A stretch of 64,000 nt of DNA from Oceanobacillus piezotolerans (GTDB taxonomy: Bacteria; Bacillota; Bacilli; Bacillales; Amphibacillaceae). Below are positions 8,160 to 15,902 of this stretch, one piece after another. The notes under the pieces were generated by a model. The model was not told the DNA's origin. It did not search any database and saw only the letters and a list, made by a program, of their open reading frames with translations. The stretch covers positions 62,001 to 126,000 of the forward strand of contig NZ_RCHR01000001.1 in the NCBI RefSeq assembly GCF_003665065.1, written 5' to 3'. A program made the translations under genes and the position numbers. Position 1 is the stretch's first letter. The number at the start of each line of letters is the position of its first letter.

Positions 8160-9464
8160 CTCATCTTGTGTAATAGATAATGGCGGGGACATGGTAACAA
8201 TGTTGTTATAACCTGGTACCGTATCACTCGTTTTACCAATGATTACTCCTTTCTCTTTACAACGTGAGACAACCTGAGCTGCGAACACCTCATTTGGTTC
8301 CTTCGTCTCTTTGTCTTTTACAAATTCGATGCCGAGAAGTAAGCCCTTTCCTCCGCGGATATCCCCTACATATGGATGGTCCTTCAATGTTAGTAATGCT
8401 TCATATAACTTTTCACCAAGCTTTGCGCTATTTTCAATTAACTTTTCCTGTTCCATTATCTCTAAATTGCGGATGGCGACGGTACAAGAAGCGGGACTGC
8501 CTCCAAATGTATTAATATGGCGAAAATGGCTATAGTCATTTTCGGCATCCTGGAACGCTTCATAAATTTCACGCTTGACTGCCGTTGCAGCTAGCGGCAG
8601 ATAGCCACTTGTAAGTCCTTTAGCCATAGTTATAATATCAGGTTTTAGATTATAATGCATAAATCCAAATGGCTTTCCAGTTCTTCCGAAACCATTTATA
8701 ACTTCATCGCAAATAAGCAATACATCATGTTTATCACAAATTTCACTTACACGTTCAAAATAGGAATTATGAGGAATGAGGATGCCGCCACCAGTTATAA
8801 TTGGTTCCATAATGATACCTGCAACTGTATCACTGATTTCCCAAGTAATGGTTTTATCTATTTCGTTTGCTGCAAGGATACAGCACCTATCCTTTTCATC
8901 TGAAAATGGACTTCGATAGCAATCAGGTGGGGAGACATGGACAAAACCAGGTGTGAGGGGCTCGTATTTATAAGCACGTTGATTTTGACCACCAGCTGCA
9001 AGAGTGGCAAAAGAGTTTCCATGGTATGAGCGGTAGCGCGAAATAAACTTCGTCTTATTCGCTTTTCCAATTTGCTGATAGTATTGGCGAGCAATTTTAA
9101 ATGCAGTTTCATTTGCTTCCGAACCACTGTTTGAAAAGAAAATGACATAATCATCATCAAGCCATTGGTTTAACTTCTCGCTTAGTTGTATTCCAGGAAT
9201 ATGACTTTGTGTGAGTGGATAGTATGGCATTTCTCTTAATTGCTTCGCAGCTGCATCTGCTAATTCATCACGTCCATAACCAACATTTACACACCACAAA
9301 CCAGCCTGGCCATCTAAATATCGATTACCATCAATATCTGTTATCCATACTCCTTCTGCTTTTTGCGCAATCATGGTTCCTTCAGGATTGTATTTCTTCA
9401 TTGCATGCCAAAGGTATTTCTCATCCTTCTTTAAAAGTTCTTCTTTCTGCTGCTTAGAAGTCAA
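8115..9464 (-). CDS. doeD: Class III omega-aminotransferase, probable DoeD (L-2,4-diaminobutyrate transaminase)
   Basis: A 449-aa class III PLP aminotransferase. GSEANETAFKIAR binds the phosphate, ICDEVINGFGRTGK holds the PLP-contacting Asp and AKGLTSGYLP the Schiff-base lysine. The family includes taurine:pyruvate, beta-alanine:pyruvate and diaminobutyrate transaminases. Divergent position from ectoine hydrolase and a shared operator make DoeD the best call: L-2,4-diaminobutyrate to aspartate semialdehyde, or the 3-hydroxy form from hydroxyectoine. The start is TTG 9464 behind AAAGGGG. Specificity cannot be proved from sequence. Confidence 0.65.
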   Translation of the reverse strand: MTSKQQKEELLKKDEKYLWHAMKKYNPEGTMIAQKAEGVWITDIDGNRYLDGQAGLWCVNVGYGRDELADAAAKQLREMPYYPLTQSHIPGIQLSEKLNQWLDDDYVIFFSNSGSEANETAFKIARQYYQQIGKANKTKFISRYRSYHGNSFATLAAGGQNQRAYKYEPLTPGFVHVSPPDCYRSPFSDEKDRCCILAANEIDKTITWEISDTVAGIIMEPIITGGGILIPHNSYFERVSEICDKHDVLLICDEVINGFGRTGKPFGFMHYNLKPDIITMAKGLTSGYLPLAATAVKREIYEAFQDAENDYSHFRHINTFGGSPASCTVAIRNLEIMEQEKLIENSAKLGEKLYEALLTLKDHPYVGDIRGGKGLLLGIEFVKDKETKEPNEVFAAQVVSRCKEKGVIIGKTSDTVPGYNNIVTMSPPLSITQDELQLLIHTIVDVVYH

Positions 9465-9501
9465 TTTCCTAACCCCTTTCTTTTCCAGACTCTAAATGTC
9501 G

Positions 9502-9513
9502 ATTGTCGACAAT
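9502..9513. promoter_or_regulatory. Operator palindrome ATTGTCGACAAT (doeD side)
   Basis: A perfect 12-bp palindrome, identical to the sites at 9713 and 12217. It begins 11 nt after the likely -10 of the leftward promoter, so it covers the start point of the aminotransferase transcript. Probably the binding site of the GntR/FadR regulator at 12273-12929. Confidence 0.7.
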
Positions 9514-9524
9514 GCCTGTTATGT

Positions 9525-9555
9525 ATAATAAAACACACTCAAAAAAATATGTCAA
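9525..9555 (-). promoter_or_regulatory. Sigma-A promoter of the aminotransferase gene
   Basis: Read leftward: -35 TTGACA (9550-9555) and -10 TATTAT (9525-9530) with a 19-bp gap, or TTATTA with 18. The operator lies just downstream. Confidence 0.5.
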
Positions 9556-9673
9556 TAAAATTTAAAATTGACTGAAAATAAAACTTGGAATAGAAATTAT
9601 GATAAGAATGCTATTTTTAGGCCTTATTACAAAATATGATACAAAGATAAATAAATAATCTATTTAAAATATA

Positions 9674-9702
9674 TTGACAACTCAAACTCGGTGAATTACG
9701 AT
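9674..9702 (+). promoter_or_regulatory. Sigma-A promoter of doeA
   Basis: TTGACA (9674-9679), 17-bp spacer, TACGAT (9697-9702). The expected start near 9709 lies against the operator at 9713. The rest of the 354-bp intergenic stretch 9465-9818 shows nothing else clear. Confidence 0.65.
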
Positions 9703-9712
9703 TTTACTAAGT

Positions 9713-9724
9713 ATTGTCGACAAT
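9713..9724. promoter_or_regulatory. Operator palindrome ATTGTCGACAAT (doeA side)
   Basis: Second identical palindrome. It begins 10 nt after the doeA -10 hexamer, the same spacing as in the gntR promoter. Binding here would block promoter escape. Confidence 0.75.
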
Positions 9725-9818
9725 CGGTAAAAATCAGAGATGCAGAATAGTTTAATCAGACTTAAGAGTTTCAGCATACGTTATATAATAAACTATATGT
9801 ATAGTAGGGGGAGATTAT

Positions 9819-11006
9819 ATGGTGTTTTTTCCTATACATGAGTATCAAGATAGATTAAAAAATACTAAACTCCGTATGGAAGCAAATGGAATGGATGTAC
9901 TATTAGTAACAGACCCTGCAAATATAAATTACCTAAGTGGTTATGATGCTTGGTCTTTTTATGTCCACCAAATGCTTATTATTTTTATTGATGAGGACCA
10001 GCCGTATTGGATTGGAAGAGGTCAAGATGCAAGTGCAGCGATCCATACTTCATGGTTAGACCGCGAGCATATCTACGCTTATGCAGATGAATATGTCCAA
10101 TCTAAAGTGAATCACCCTATGGATTTTGTAAGCGGTTTCATAAGGGCGAAAAAACGAGATAAGCATAAGATAGGAGCAGAATTTGATGCATATTATTTTA
10201 CAGCGAAGAACCTGCTTCAATTACAAGCTGGATTACCGAATGCTGTGTTTAAAGATGGCACGAATTTAGTGAACTGGGTCAGAATTATAAAATCTGAAAG
10301 AGAGATTGAATGTATAAAAAAAGCCTCTCGAATATCTGAAGTAGCAATGCAAGCGGCATTCGATTCGATTGAAGTAGGGGTAAGGCAATGTGATGCAGTC
10401 GCTGCCATATCTCATGCACAGATTCAAGGTACGGATGAATATGGTGGAGATTACCCATCCATCGTTCCGCTTCTGCCAACTGGTGATCGTACGTCTGCAT
10501 GCCATCTTACTTGGACAGATGAGGCATTTCATCAAGGAGACCCGGTAATTATTGAATTAGCTGGGTGCTACCATCGATACCATTCTCCGCTTGCCCGAAC
10601 GGTTATCTTGGGGATTCCAGATGAACAATCCCAATATATTGCAGAAGTTGTAGTAGAAGGGATTAATACTACAATAGATGCGATAAAACCAGGAATTACT
10701 TGTGAGGAAGTGGAATTGGTATGGAAGAAAGTCATTGAAAAGTATGGAATCATTAAGGATTCAAGGCTTGGTTATTCGATGGGATTGAATTACCCACCAG
10801 ATTGGGGAGAGCATACTGCAAGTTTACGTGCTGGAGATCATACTGTTTTACAGCCAAATATGACCTTCCACATGATTCCTGGTATTTGGCTGGACAATAT
10901 GGGGATTGAAATAAGCGAATCTTTCCGTGTGACTGAAATAGGGTGCGAGGTATTAGCCCAGTTTCCTAGGGAGTTATTAGTAAAGCCAAATATACGCTTG
11001 GCATAA
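9819..11006 (+). CDS. doeA: Ectoine hydrolase DoeA/EutD (M24 peptidase fold)
   Basis: A 395-aa M24 pita-bread protein that opens the ring of ectoine (and probably 5-hydroxyectoine) to N-acetyl-2,4-diaminobutyrate. LLVTDPANINYLSGYDAWSF and the downstream YVHQ, VNWVRIIKSEREI, GGDYPSIVPLLPTG, HLTWTDE, ELAGCYHRYHSPLART and PPDWGEHT match my recollection of Halomonas DoeA almost block by block. The two Asp metal ligands normal in M24 peptidases are replaced in ELAGCYHRYHSPLART, which fits the metal-free mechanism reported for EutD. SD AGGGGGA precedes ATG 9819. It has its own promoter and operator and is divergent from the DoeD-like gene. Confidence 0.88.
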   Translation: MVFFPIHEYQDRLKNTKLRMEANGMDVLLVTDPANINYLSGYDAWSFYVHQMLIIFIDEDQPYWIGRGQDASAAIHTSWLDREHIYAYADEYVQSKVNHPMDFVSGFIRAKKRDKHKIGAEFDAYYFTAKNLLQLQAGLPNAVFKDGTNLVNWVRIIKSEREIECIKKASRISEVAMQAAFDSIEVGVRQCDAVAAISHAQIQGTDEYGGDYPSIVPLLPTGDRTSACHLTWTDEAFHQGDPVIIELAGCYHRYHSPLARTVILGIPDEQSQYIAEVVVEGINTTIDAIKPGITCEEVELVWKKVIEKYGIIKDSRLGYSMGLNYPPDWGEHTASLRAGDHTVLQPNMTFHMIPGIWLDNMGIEISESFRVTEIGCEVLAQFPRELLVKPNIRLA

Positions 11007-11052
11007 TGTAGGAGGTAATTATCGTCTTTGGAGTGTTAAAACAGCTGATGAT

Positions 11053-11101
11053 AAAAAGGAGCTATTATTCTATAAATGAAGAATAAAAATGCTCCTTTTT
11101 A
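11053..11101. terminator. Bidirectional terminator between doeA and the hydroxyacid dehydrogenase gene
   Basis: Stem AAAAAGGAGC / GCTCCTTTTT with an inner TTATTCT / AGAATAA helix. T-runs on both strands serve the two convergent genes. Confidence 0.8.
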
Positions 11102-11109
11102 TTTAAAGA

Positions 11110-12075
11110 TTAATTCCAAACTTCAGCATTGATCAGGTTAGGTGGTTTTTCACCATTTAAACCTGCTTCTAAATTTACAGCAGCAAGTTTTGACATTTGT
11201 AATTCCGTTTCATAAGTAGAGGAGCCAATATGTGGTAAAGTTACGACATTTTTTAATGTAAGCAATTCATTATCCAGCTCAAGTGGTTCTTTTTCGAAGA
11301 CGTCCAATCCTGCTGCTAGAATTTCTCCGGCTTTGAGTGCTTCAATTAATTCTGTTTCTACAATCGTTTTTCCTCTAGACACATTGATGAAAATGGCAGA
11401 CTTTTTCATTAGCTGAAATTCTCTTTTCCCAATCATTCCTTCTGTTTCCTTAGTCAATGGAGTAATAAGGCATATAAAATCAGCCTCCTGTAATAATTCA
11501 TCAAGTGCTAAATAGGCAGCATCATATTCCTTCTCAGCATCCTCCTTTCGAGTCCGGTTATGGTAAAGAATCTCCATATCAAATCCAAAATGTGCTCGCT
11601 TAGCAATAGCCTGACCAATTCTTCCCATCCCGATAATTCCAAGTTTCTTATGGTGAACATCCACACCATAATGTTCTTCCGTTAAATTATCCAGCCACTG
11701 CCCGGATTTAACATATTGGTCTAATTCAGGCATTCTCCTCGCTGTAGAAAGGATTAACCCCATTGCCATATCTGCAACCGTATCCGTTAATATGCCAGGT
11801 GTGTTGGTTGCCATTACATTCCGTTCTGATAAAGCCTTGACATCTAAATTGTTATAACCAACCGAAACATTGCTGACAATTTTTAGGTTTGGTGCCTGGT
11901 CTAACAATTCGCTATTTACCTGTAAGCTTAATCCGATGATTCCATCAGCTATTGATAGGAAGTCTCGAAATTCTGGAGTATTTTCACTATTATCTTTAAA
12001 AAATTTTACATGATGCCTTGATTTAAGGTCTTCTAATACAGGCTTTTCCAGTCTTCCATAGACTAAAATATTCAA
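11110..12075 (-). CDS. D-2-hydroxyacid dehydrogenase (glyoxylate/hydroxypyruvate reductase type)
   Basis: A 321-aa enzyme of the D-isomer 2-hydroxyacid dehydrogenase family. The NAD(P) fold has GMGRIGQAIAKRA, the catalytic Arg is in INVSRGK, the Glu in FEKEPLELD and the His in LPHIGSST. These enzymes reduce glyoxylate, hydroxypyruvate or other 2-oxo acids. It is divergent from the GntR gene inside the ectoine locus. A role in reducing hydroxypyruvate or a related product of hydroxyectoine breakdown is an inference. Its promoter does not carry the operator at +1. Confidence 0.78.
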   Translation of the reverse strand: MNILVYGRLEKPVLEDLKSRHHVKFFKDNSENTPEFRDFLSIADGIIGLSLQVNSELLDQAPNLKIVSNVSVGYNNLDVKALSERNVMATNTPGILTDTVADMAMGLILSTARRMPELDQYVKSGQWLDNLTEEHYGVDVHHKKLGIIGMGRIGQAIAKRAHFGFDMEILYHNRTRKEDAEKEYDAAYLALDELLQEADFICLITPLTKETEGMIGKREFQLMKKSAIFINVSRGKTIVETELIEALKAGEILAAGLDVFEKEPLELDNELLTLKNVVTLPHIGSSTYETELQMSKLAAVNLEAGLNGEKPPNLINAEVWN

Positions 12076-12112
12076 GTAGATTCCTCCAATCCTACACTAT
12101 TCACATAGGTTT

Positions 12113-12141
12113 AAAATAAACGTTAAAAAAATTTAAGTCAA
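12113..12141 (-). promoter_or_regulatory. Sigma-A promoter of the hydroxyacid dehydrogenase gene
   Basis: Leftward -35 TTGACT (12136-12141), 17-bp gap, -10 TATTTT (12113-12118). Confidence 0.5.
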
Positions 12142-12177
12142 GTCCCAGTTGCAATCTTATTATTATTCTGATAGTTA

Positions 12178-12206
12178 TTGACAATCACAATAGCCTAATT
12201 TACAAT
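12178..12206 (+). promoter_or_regulatory. Sigma-A promoter of gntR and the downstream operon
   Basis: TTGACA (12178-12183), 17-bp spacer, TACAAT (12201-12206): a near-consensus promoter. The operator at 12217 follows 10 nt later. Confidence 0.75.
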
Positions 12207-12216
12207 GGAATTAACT

Positions 12217-12228
12217 ATTGTCGACAAT
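12217..12228. promoter_or_regulatory. Operator palindrome ATTGTCGACAAT (gntR autoregulatory site)
   Basis: Third identical palindrome, across the expected start point of gntR. It implies autoregulation, and control of genes cotranscribed with gntR up to 20022. Confidence 0.75.
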
Positions 12229-12272
12229 CGACACAACAGTCATAACAACGAAGAATGAAGGAGTAGCGTAAT

Positions 12273-12929
12273 GTGAATGAAGACCTAAATGCGATGAAAA
12301 AATCATTAGGTGAATTAATCGCCAATGCATTAAAGCAAGATATTTTTAATAAAAATATGGAATTTGGTGAACGTTTAATCGAAGCAGAGTTAGCAACCCG
12401 CTTTGATGTGAGCAGGAGTACCATTCGTGAGGCATTCATGATTTTAGAACAAGAGGGACTAGTAACCAGTAAGGCGAGAAAGGGTACGTTTGTTTCGAAT
12501 TTTACCAAAGAAGACATGAATGAGATGTTGGAATTAAGGTTAATAATAGAAGCCAAAGCGTTTATAAACGCTTTGGATCGTATGGAAGAAGAGCATTATT
12601 TGGAGTTGCATTCCATCTTAGAGAAGATGAAGCTGGAAGCGGATAAGGGAAATTGGAATATATTATTTGATTTAGATATGGAGTTTCATCAATTTGTTAT
12701 CCTTCATTGCGGGAATTCCAGATTTCGCAAATTATATGAATCTATACAGGTTCAACTACGTGTTTACCTTGCTCATCTTAATCAATATTATTCTAGCCCA
12801 ATATCTTTTTATATGGAGCACGTGGAATTGTACGAAGCACTAGTGCATAAGGATAAGCAAAGGGTCGAAAAACAAATTGCTGACCATATTAATTATGTAG
12901 AAGAGAAGTTAATTCGACAAAAGAACTGA
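12273..12929 (+). CDS. GntR-family regulator, FadR/FCD subfamily, predicted ectoine regulator
   Basis: A 218-aa regulator. Its N-terminal winged helix-turn-helix contains LATRFDVSRSTIREAFMILEQEGLV. The FCD effector domain carries likely metal-binding residues in DMEFHQF, MEHVELYEAL and ADHINY. GTG 12273 is the start, 9 nt after AAGGAG. It heads the catabolic operon and has an ATTGTCGACAAT site on its own promoter. In Proteobacteria ectoine catabolism is controlled by EnuR, a MocR-type protein with an aminotransferase domain; this regulator lacks that domain. The effector is unknown; a diaminobutyrate derivative is a guess. Confidence 0.8.
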   Translation: MNEDLNAMKKSLGELIANALKQDIFNKNMEFGERLIEAELATRFDVSRSTIREAFMILEQEGLVTSKARKGTFVSNFTKEDMNEMLELRLIIEAKAFINALDRMEEEHYLELHSILEKMKLEADKGNWNILFDLDMEFHQFVILHCGNSRFRKLYESIQVQLRVYLAHLNQYYSSPISFYMEHVELYEALVHKDKQRVEKQIADHINYVEEKLIRQKN

Positions 12930-13011
12930 ATGGAGCCCAAGGTTTTACTCTTTTAAATGTAGGTAATAGTTAAACATAGAATAGTATTACTGGAGAAGGA
13001 GCGTGTTTCAT

Positions 13012-14439
13012 ATGAATACTTATCAGATGTATATTAATGGACATTGGGTAGGAGAGAATCTCGATTCAATAGAAGTGAAAAATCCGGCAGATGACCAAGT
13101 AGTTGGCAGCGTGCCATATGCAGGAGAGAAGGAAACGAATGAAGCAATAAACGTTGCCTATACTGCCTTTCAGGAATGGTCGAGGTTAACGGCCTACGAG
13201 CGTTCTGATTATCTGAGAAAGCTTTATAAACTCATGATGGAAAATGAAGAAGAGCTAGCAGAAATCATGACAAAAGAGATGGGGAAGCCTATAAAAGAAT
13301 CTCGTGGAGAGGTAAAATACGCAGCGTCCTTTATTGATTGGTTTGCAGAAGAGGGGAAAAGAGTATATGGAGAGACCGTACCTTCTCATGCAGGAAATAA
13401 ACGTCTCCAAGTATGGAAGAAGCCGGTTGGTGTAGTTGGTGCTATTACACCTTGGAATTTCCCTGCAGCAATGCTAACAAGAAAGATGGGACCAGCATTA
13501 GCTGCTGGCTGTACAGTTGTCATAAAGCCTTCCAGTGAAAGCCCTCTCACAGCAATAAAATTAGTAGAGTTATGTGAGCAGGCAGGATTTCCGAAAGGTG
13601 TCGTTAATCTAGTTACAGGATCTTCATCCAAGATTGCAAAAGCGATGATGGAAAATAAAAAGGTTAGAAAAATCACATTTACTGGATCGACAGAAGTTGG
13701 GAAGCTATTAATTAGGCAAAGTGCAGATCAAGTGAAGAAGCTGTCCCTTGAGCTCGGTGGCCACGCGCCACTAATCGTTCTGGATGATGCAGATATAGAA
13801 ACAGCAGTAAAAGGAGCTGTTGCTTCCAAGTTTAGAAATGCTGGTCAAACCTGTATTTGTGCGAACCGCATTTATGTTCAATCTGGTCTTTATGATAGGT
13901 TTGTAGAGAAGTTTGCAGAGGAAGTTCAAAAATTAAAGGTTGGCAATGGTCTAGATGATTCTGTTGATGTAGGCCCATTAATTAATAAAGATGGTTTTGA
14001 TAAAGTGGTTGACCACGTTCAAGATGCAAAAGATAAAGGAGCGAATGTAGTTGTAGGGGGAGAGGCTTACTCAGAAGCAGGAAGCATGTTCTATACACCT
14101 ACCGTATTAAAGGATGTTAATGGGGATATGGCTGTTATGCAGGAAGAAACCTTTGGCCCTGTAGCTCCGATTCAAAAGGTAGAAACAGAAGAAGAAGCGA
14201 TTAAACTAGCAAATGGTACACCATATGGTTTAGCGGCATATGTATTCACTGAAAACGTTGCAAGAGGAATGCGTGTCATTGAGCAACTAGACTTTGGTAT
14301 TGTCGGCTGGAATGATGGCGCTCCATCTGCTGCACAAGTACCATTTGGAGGAATGAAGGAAAGTGGATATGGAAGAGAAGGTGGACATGAAGGGATAGAA
14401 GCTTTCCTAGAATCACAGTATGTAGCAATTGGTTTGTAA
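13012..14439 (+). CDS. doeC: Aldehyde dehydrogenase, probable DoeC (aspartate-semialdehyde to aspartate)
   Basis: A 475-aa aldehyde dehydrogenase of the succinate-semialdehyde dehydrogenase type. TPWNFPAAML, FTGSTEVGK, the glutamate in LELGGHAPL and the catalytic cysteine in GQTCICANR are present. An in-frame GTG at 13003 lies against the SD (AAGGAG, 12996-13001), so ATG 13012 is the start. It follows gntR by 82 nt. In the ectoine pathway DoeC oxidises aspartate semialdehyde to aspartate; with hydroxyectoine the product would be 3-hydroxyaspartate. Succinate-semialdehyde activity is the main alternative. Confidence 0.72.
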   Translation: MNTYQMYINGHWVGENLDSIEVKNPADDQVVGSVPYAGEKETNEAINVAYTAFQEWSRLTAYERSDYLRKLYKLMMENEEELAEIMTKEMGKPIKESRGEVKYAASFIDWFAEEGKRVYGETVPSHAGNKRLQVWKKPVGVVGAITPWNFPAAMLTRKMGPALAAGCTVVIKPSSESPLTAIKLVELCEQAGFPKGVVNLVTGSSSKIAKAMMENKKVRKITFTGSTEVGKLLIRQSADQVKKLSLELGGHAPLIVLDDADIETAVKGAVASKFRNAGQTCICANRIYVQSGLYDRFVEKFAEEVQKLKVGNGLDDSVDVGPLINKDGFDKVVDHVQDAKDKGANVVVGGEAYSEAGSMFYTPTVLKDVNGDMAVMQEETFGPVAPIQKVETEEEAIKLANGTPYGLAAYVFTENVARGMRVIEQLDFGIVGWNDGAPSAAQVPFGGMKESGYGREGGHEGIEAFLESQYVAIGL

Positions 14440-14504
14440 TAGATTGATATAATCAAAGAAAAGGGCGTTTCATTTGGAAAGAAGTAATATTGAAGCGTAC
14501 CTAG

Positions 14505-14634
14505 ACAAACAGGACCTTATTCGTTAGGAAACTTGGCATTCTCCTGCCTTTGGGTGAATATCATAGTTGCAACAGGTAAGTAAGCTAACGCTTTCTAATC
14601 TGCCAAGCGGTGAAGACAGGGCCTGTTTGTTTTT
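14505..14634 (+). ncRNA. Candidate structured leader/intercistronic RNA
   Basis: Between the aldehyde dehydrogenase and M20 genes. An outer helix pairs 14505-14516 (ACAAACAGGACC) with 14619-14630 (GGGCCTGTTTGT), one mismatch, followed by TTTT. A nested helix pairs CTTGGCA (14532-14538) with TGCCAAG (14601-14607). A competing local hairpin GGCA/TGCC can form at 14535-14548, and AGACAG/CTGTTT at the 3' end. It fits an attenuator or riboswitch-like element but matches no class I know. Confidence 0.4.
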
Positions 14635-14695
14635 GAATGATAGGATATGAACCAAAGGGTTGGAGGATCGCGTAACAAATAGGAGGAGTTTAGCG

Positions 14696-15886
14696 ATGAA
14701 AATAACCGAGGAATTGCGTAATCGACTTTCAGAGTGGAGACGGTATCTTCATCAGCATCCTGAGCTAAGCTTTCAGGAAGTGGAAACAGCTCGATTTGTT
14801 TCTTCCACACTAGAGAAGATGCCCGGAATGAAGGTTGAAACGCAACTAGGATATCCAACAGCGGTAGTAGGTGAACTTTCAACTGGAACAGGTCCTGTCA
14901 TTGCTATCCGTGCTGATATGGATGCGCTTCCTATTCAGGAGCAAAATGATTGTCATTATAAATCCATCATTCCGGGCGTCATGCATGCCTGTGGACATGA
15001 TGCCCATACTGCTATTGCGCTTGGTACGGCACAGGTTTTAAGTGAAGCTTTTCAAAAGCACACTATTCAAGGCACTGTTAGGTTTCTATTCCAACCAGCT
15101 GAAGAACACGTAGATGAAAAAGGCTGGAGTGGCGCACCCTATATGATACAAGCTGGAGTACTGGATAATGTGGATGTTGTTATTGCCTTACACATGAGTC
15201 CGGAACATCATATAGGAGAAGTATTAATACACGATGGCTATAGCATGGCAAATGTAGATGTGTTTAAGGTAAAGATTAATGGTACTGGCGGTCACGGAGC
15301 TTATCCTCATTTAGGTACAGACCCTTTTTGGATGTTAAGTCATGTACTAAATCATCTGTATGGAATAACCGGCAGGAGAGTAAGCCCCCTTGAGCCAGCT
15401 GTTATCAGTATTGGAAAGATAAGTGGCGGCTCAACCAGCAATGTCATCCCATCAGAAGTAGAGGTACATGGAACCATTCGAAGTTATCACCCGAAGTTAA
15501 GTGAGCAGCTAAAAAAGGGAGTGGCATCGGCTTTTTCTATTGCAGAGCAGTTTGGAGGCAGCTTGGAATTTAAGTTCATTCAAGAAGACCCAGCTCTATA
15601 CAACCATCCTAAAGTAAATCAACTTTTGAAACGCTCGATTACAAATCTATATCCCGATTTTCACATCTTGAATCAACCATTTGGTCTAGGTGGAGAAGAT
15701 TTTGCCCATATGACGAATACAATTCCTGGGGCGATGTTTTTCCTAGGTTGCAAAGTGGATGATCGGAAAGAAAGAGGTTTACATACCCCCTATTTTGATA
15801 TAGATGAGAGCGTTTTAGAGATTGGTACTTCTGTATTAGCTCAAACAGCTTATCATTTTCTTAATCAAGAAAAAATGAATAAGTAA
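14696..15886 (+). CDS. M20-family amidohydrolase, probable N-acetyl-diaminobutyrate deacetylase (DoeB2-like)
   Basis: A 396-aa M20 metallopeptidase. Metal-site residues are in ADMDALP, HACGHDAH and PAEEHVDEKG, and the lid domain has GTGGHGAYPHLGTDP. GGEDFA completes the site. The frame extends to 14660, but ATG 14696 follows AGGAGGAG at 14681. The family removes acyl groups from N-acyl amino acids. In this operon the expected substrate is the N-acetyl-2,4-diaminobutyrate released by DoeA. The usual DoeB/EutE (aspartoacylase/AstE type) is not in the window, so this enzyme is the candidate replacement. Confidence 0.7.
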   Translation: MKITEELRNRLSEWRRYLHQHPELSFQEVETARFVSSTLEKMPGMKVETQLGYPTAVVGELSTGTGPVIAIRADMDALPIQEQNDCHYKSIIPGVMHACGHDAHTAIALGTAQVLSEAFQKHTIQGTVRFLFQPAEEHVDEKGWSGAPYMIQAGVLDNVDVVIALHMSPEHHIGEVLIHDGYSMANVDVFKVKINGTGGHGAYPHLGTDPFWMLSHVLNHLYGITGRRVSPLEPAVISIGKISGGSTSNVIPSEVEVHGTIRSYHPKLSEQLKKGVASAFSIAEQFGGSLEFKFIQEDPALYNHPKVNQLLKRSITNLYPDFHILNQPFGLGGEDFAHMTNTIPGAMFFLGCKVDDRKERGLHTPYFDIDESVLEIGTSVLAQTAYHFLNQEKMNK

Positions 15887-15902
15887 AGAAAAGAGGGCTA
15901 CT

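Noticed and set aside
12973..13012. Separate promoter or fourth operator before the DoeC-like gene
   Set aside because: No TTGACA/TATAAT pair and no ATTGTCGACAAT; readthrough from gntR is simpler.
14505..14634. Known riboswitch or T-box in the gap before the M20 gene
   Set aside because: No GGGTGG..CCGCG T-box core and none of the conserved loops of riboswitch classes I know; kept only as an unknown structured RNA.
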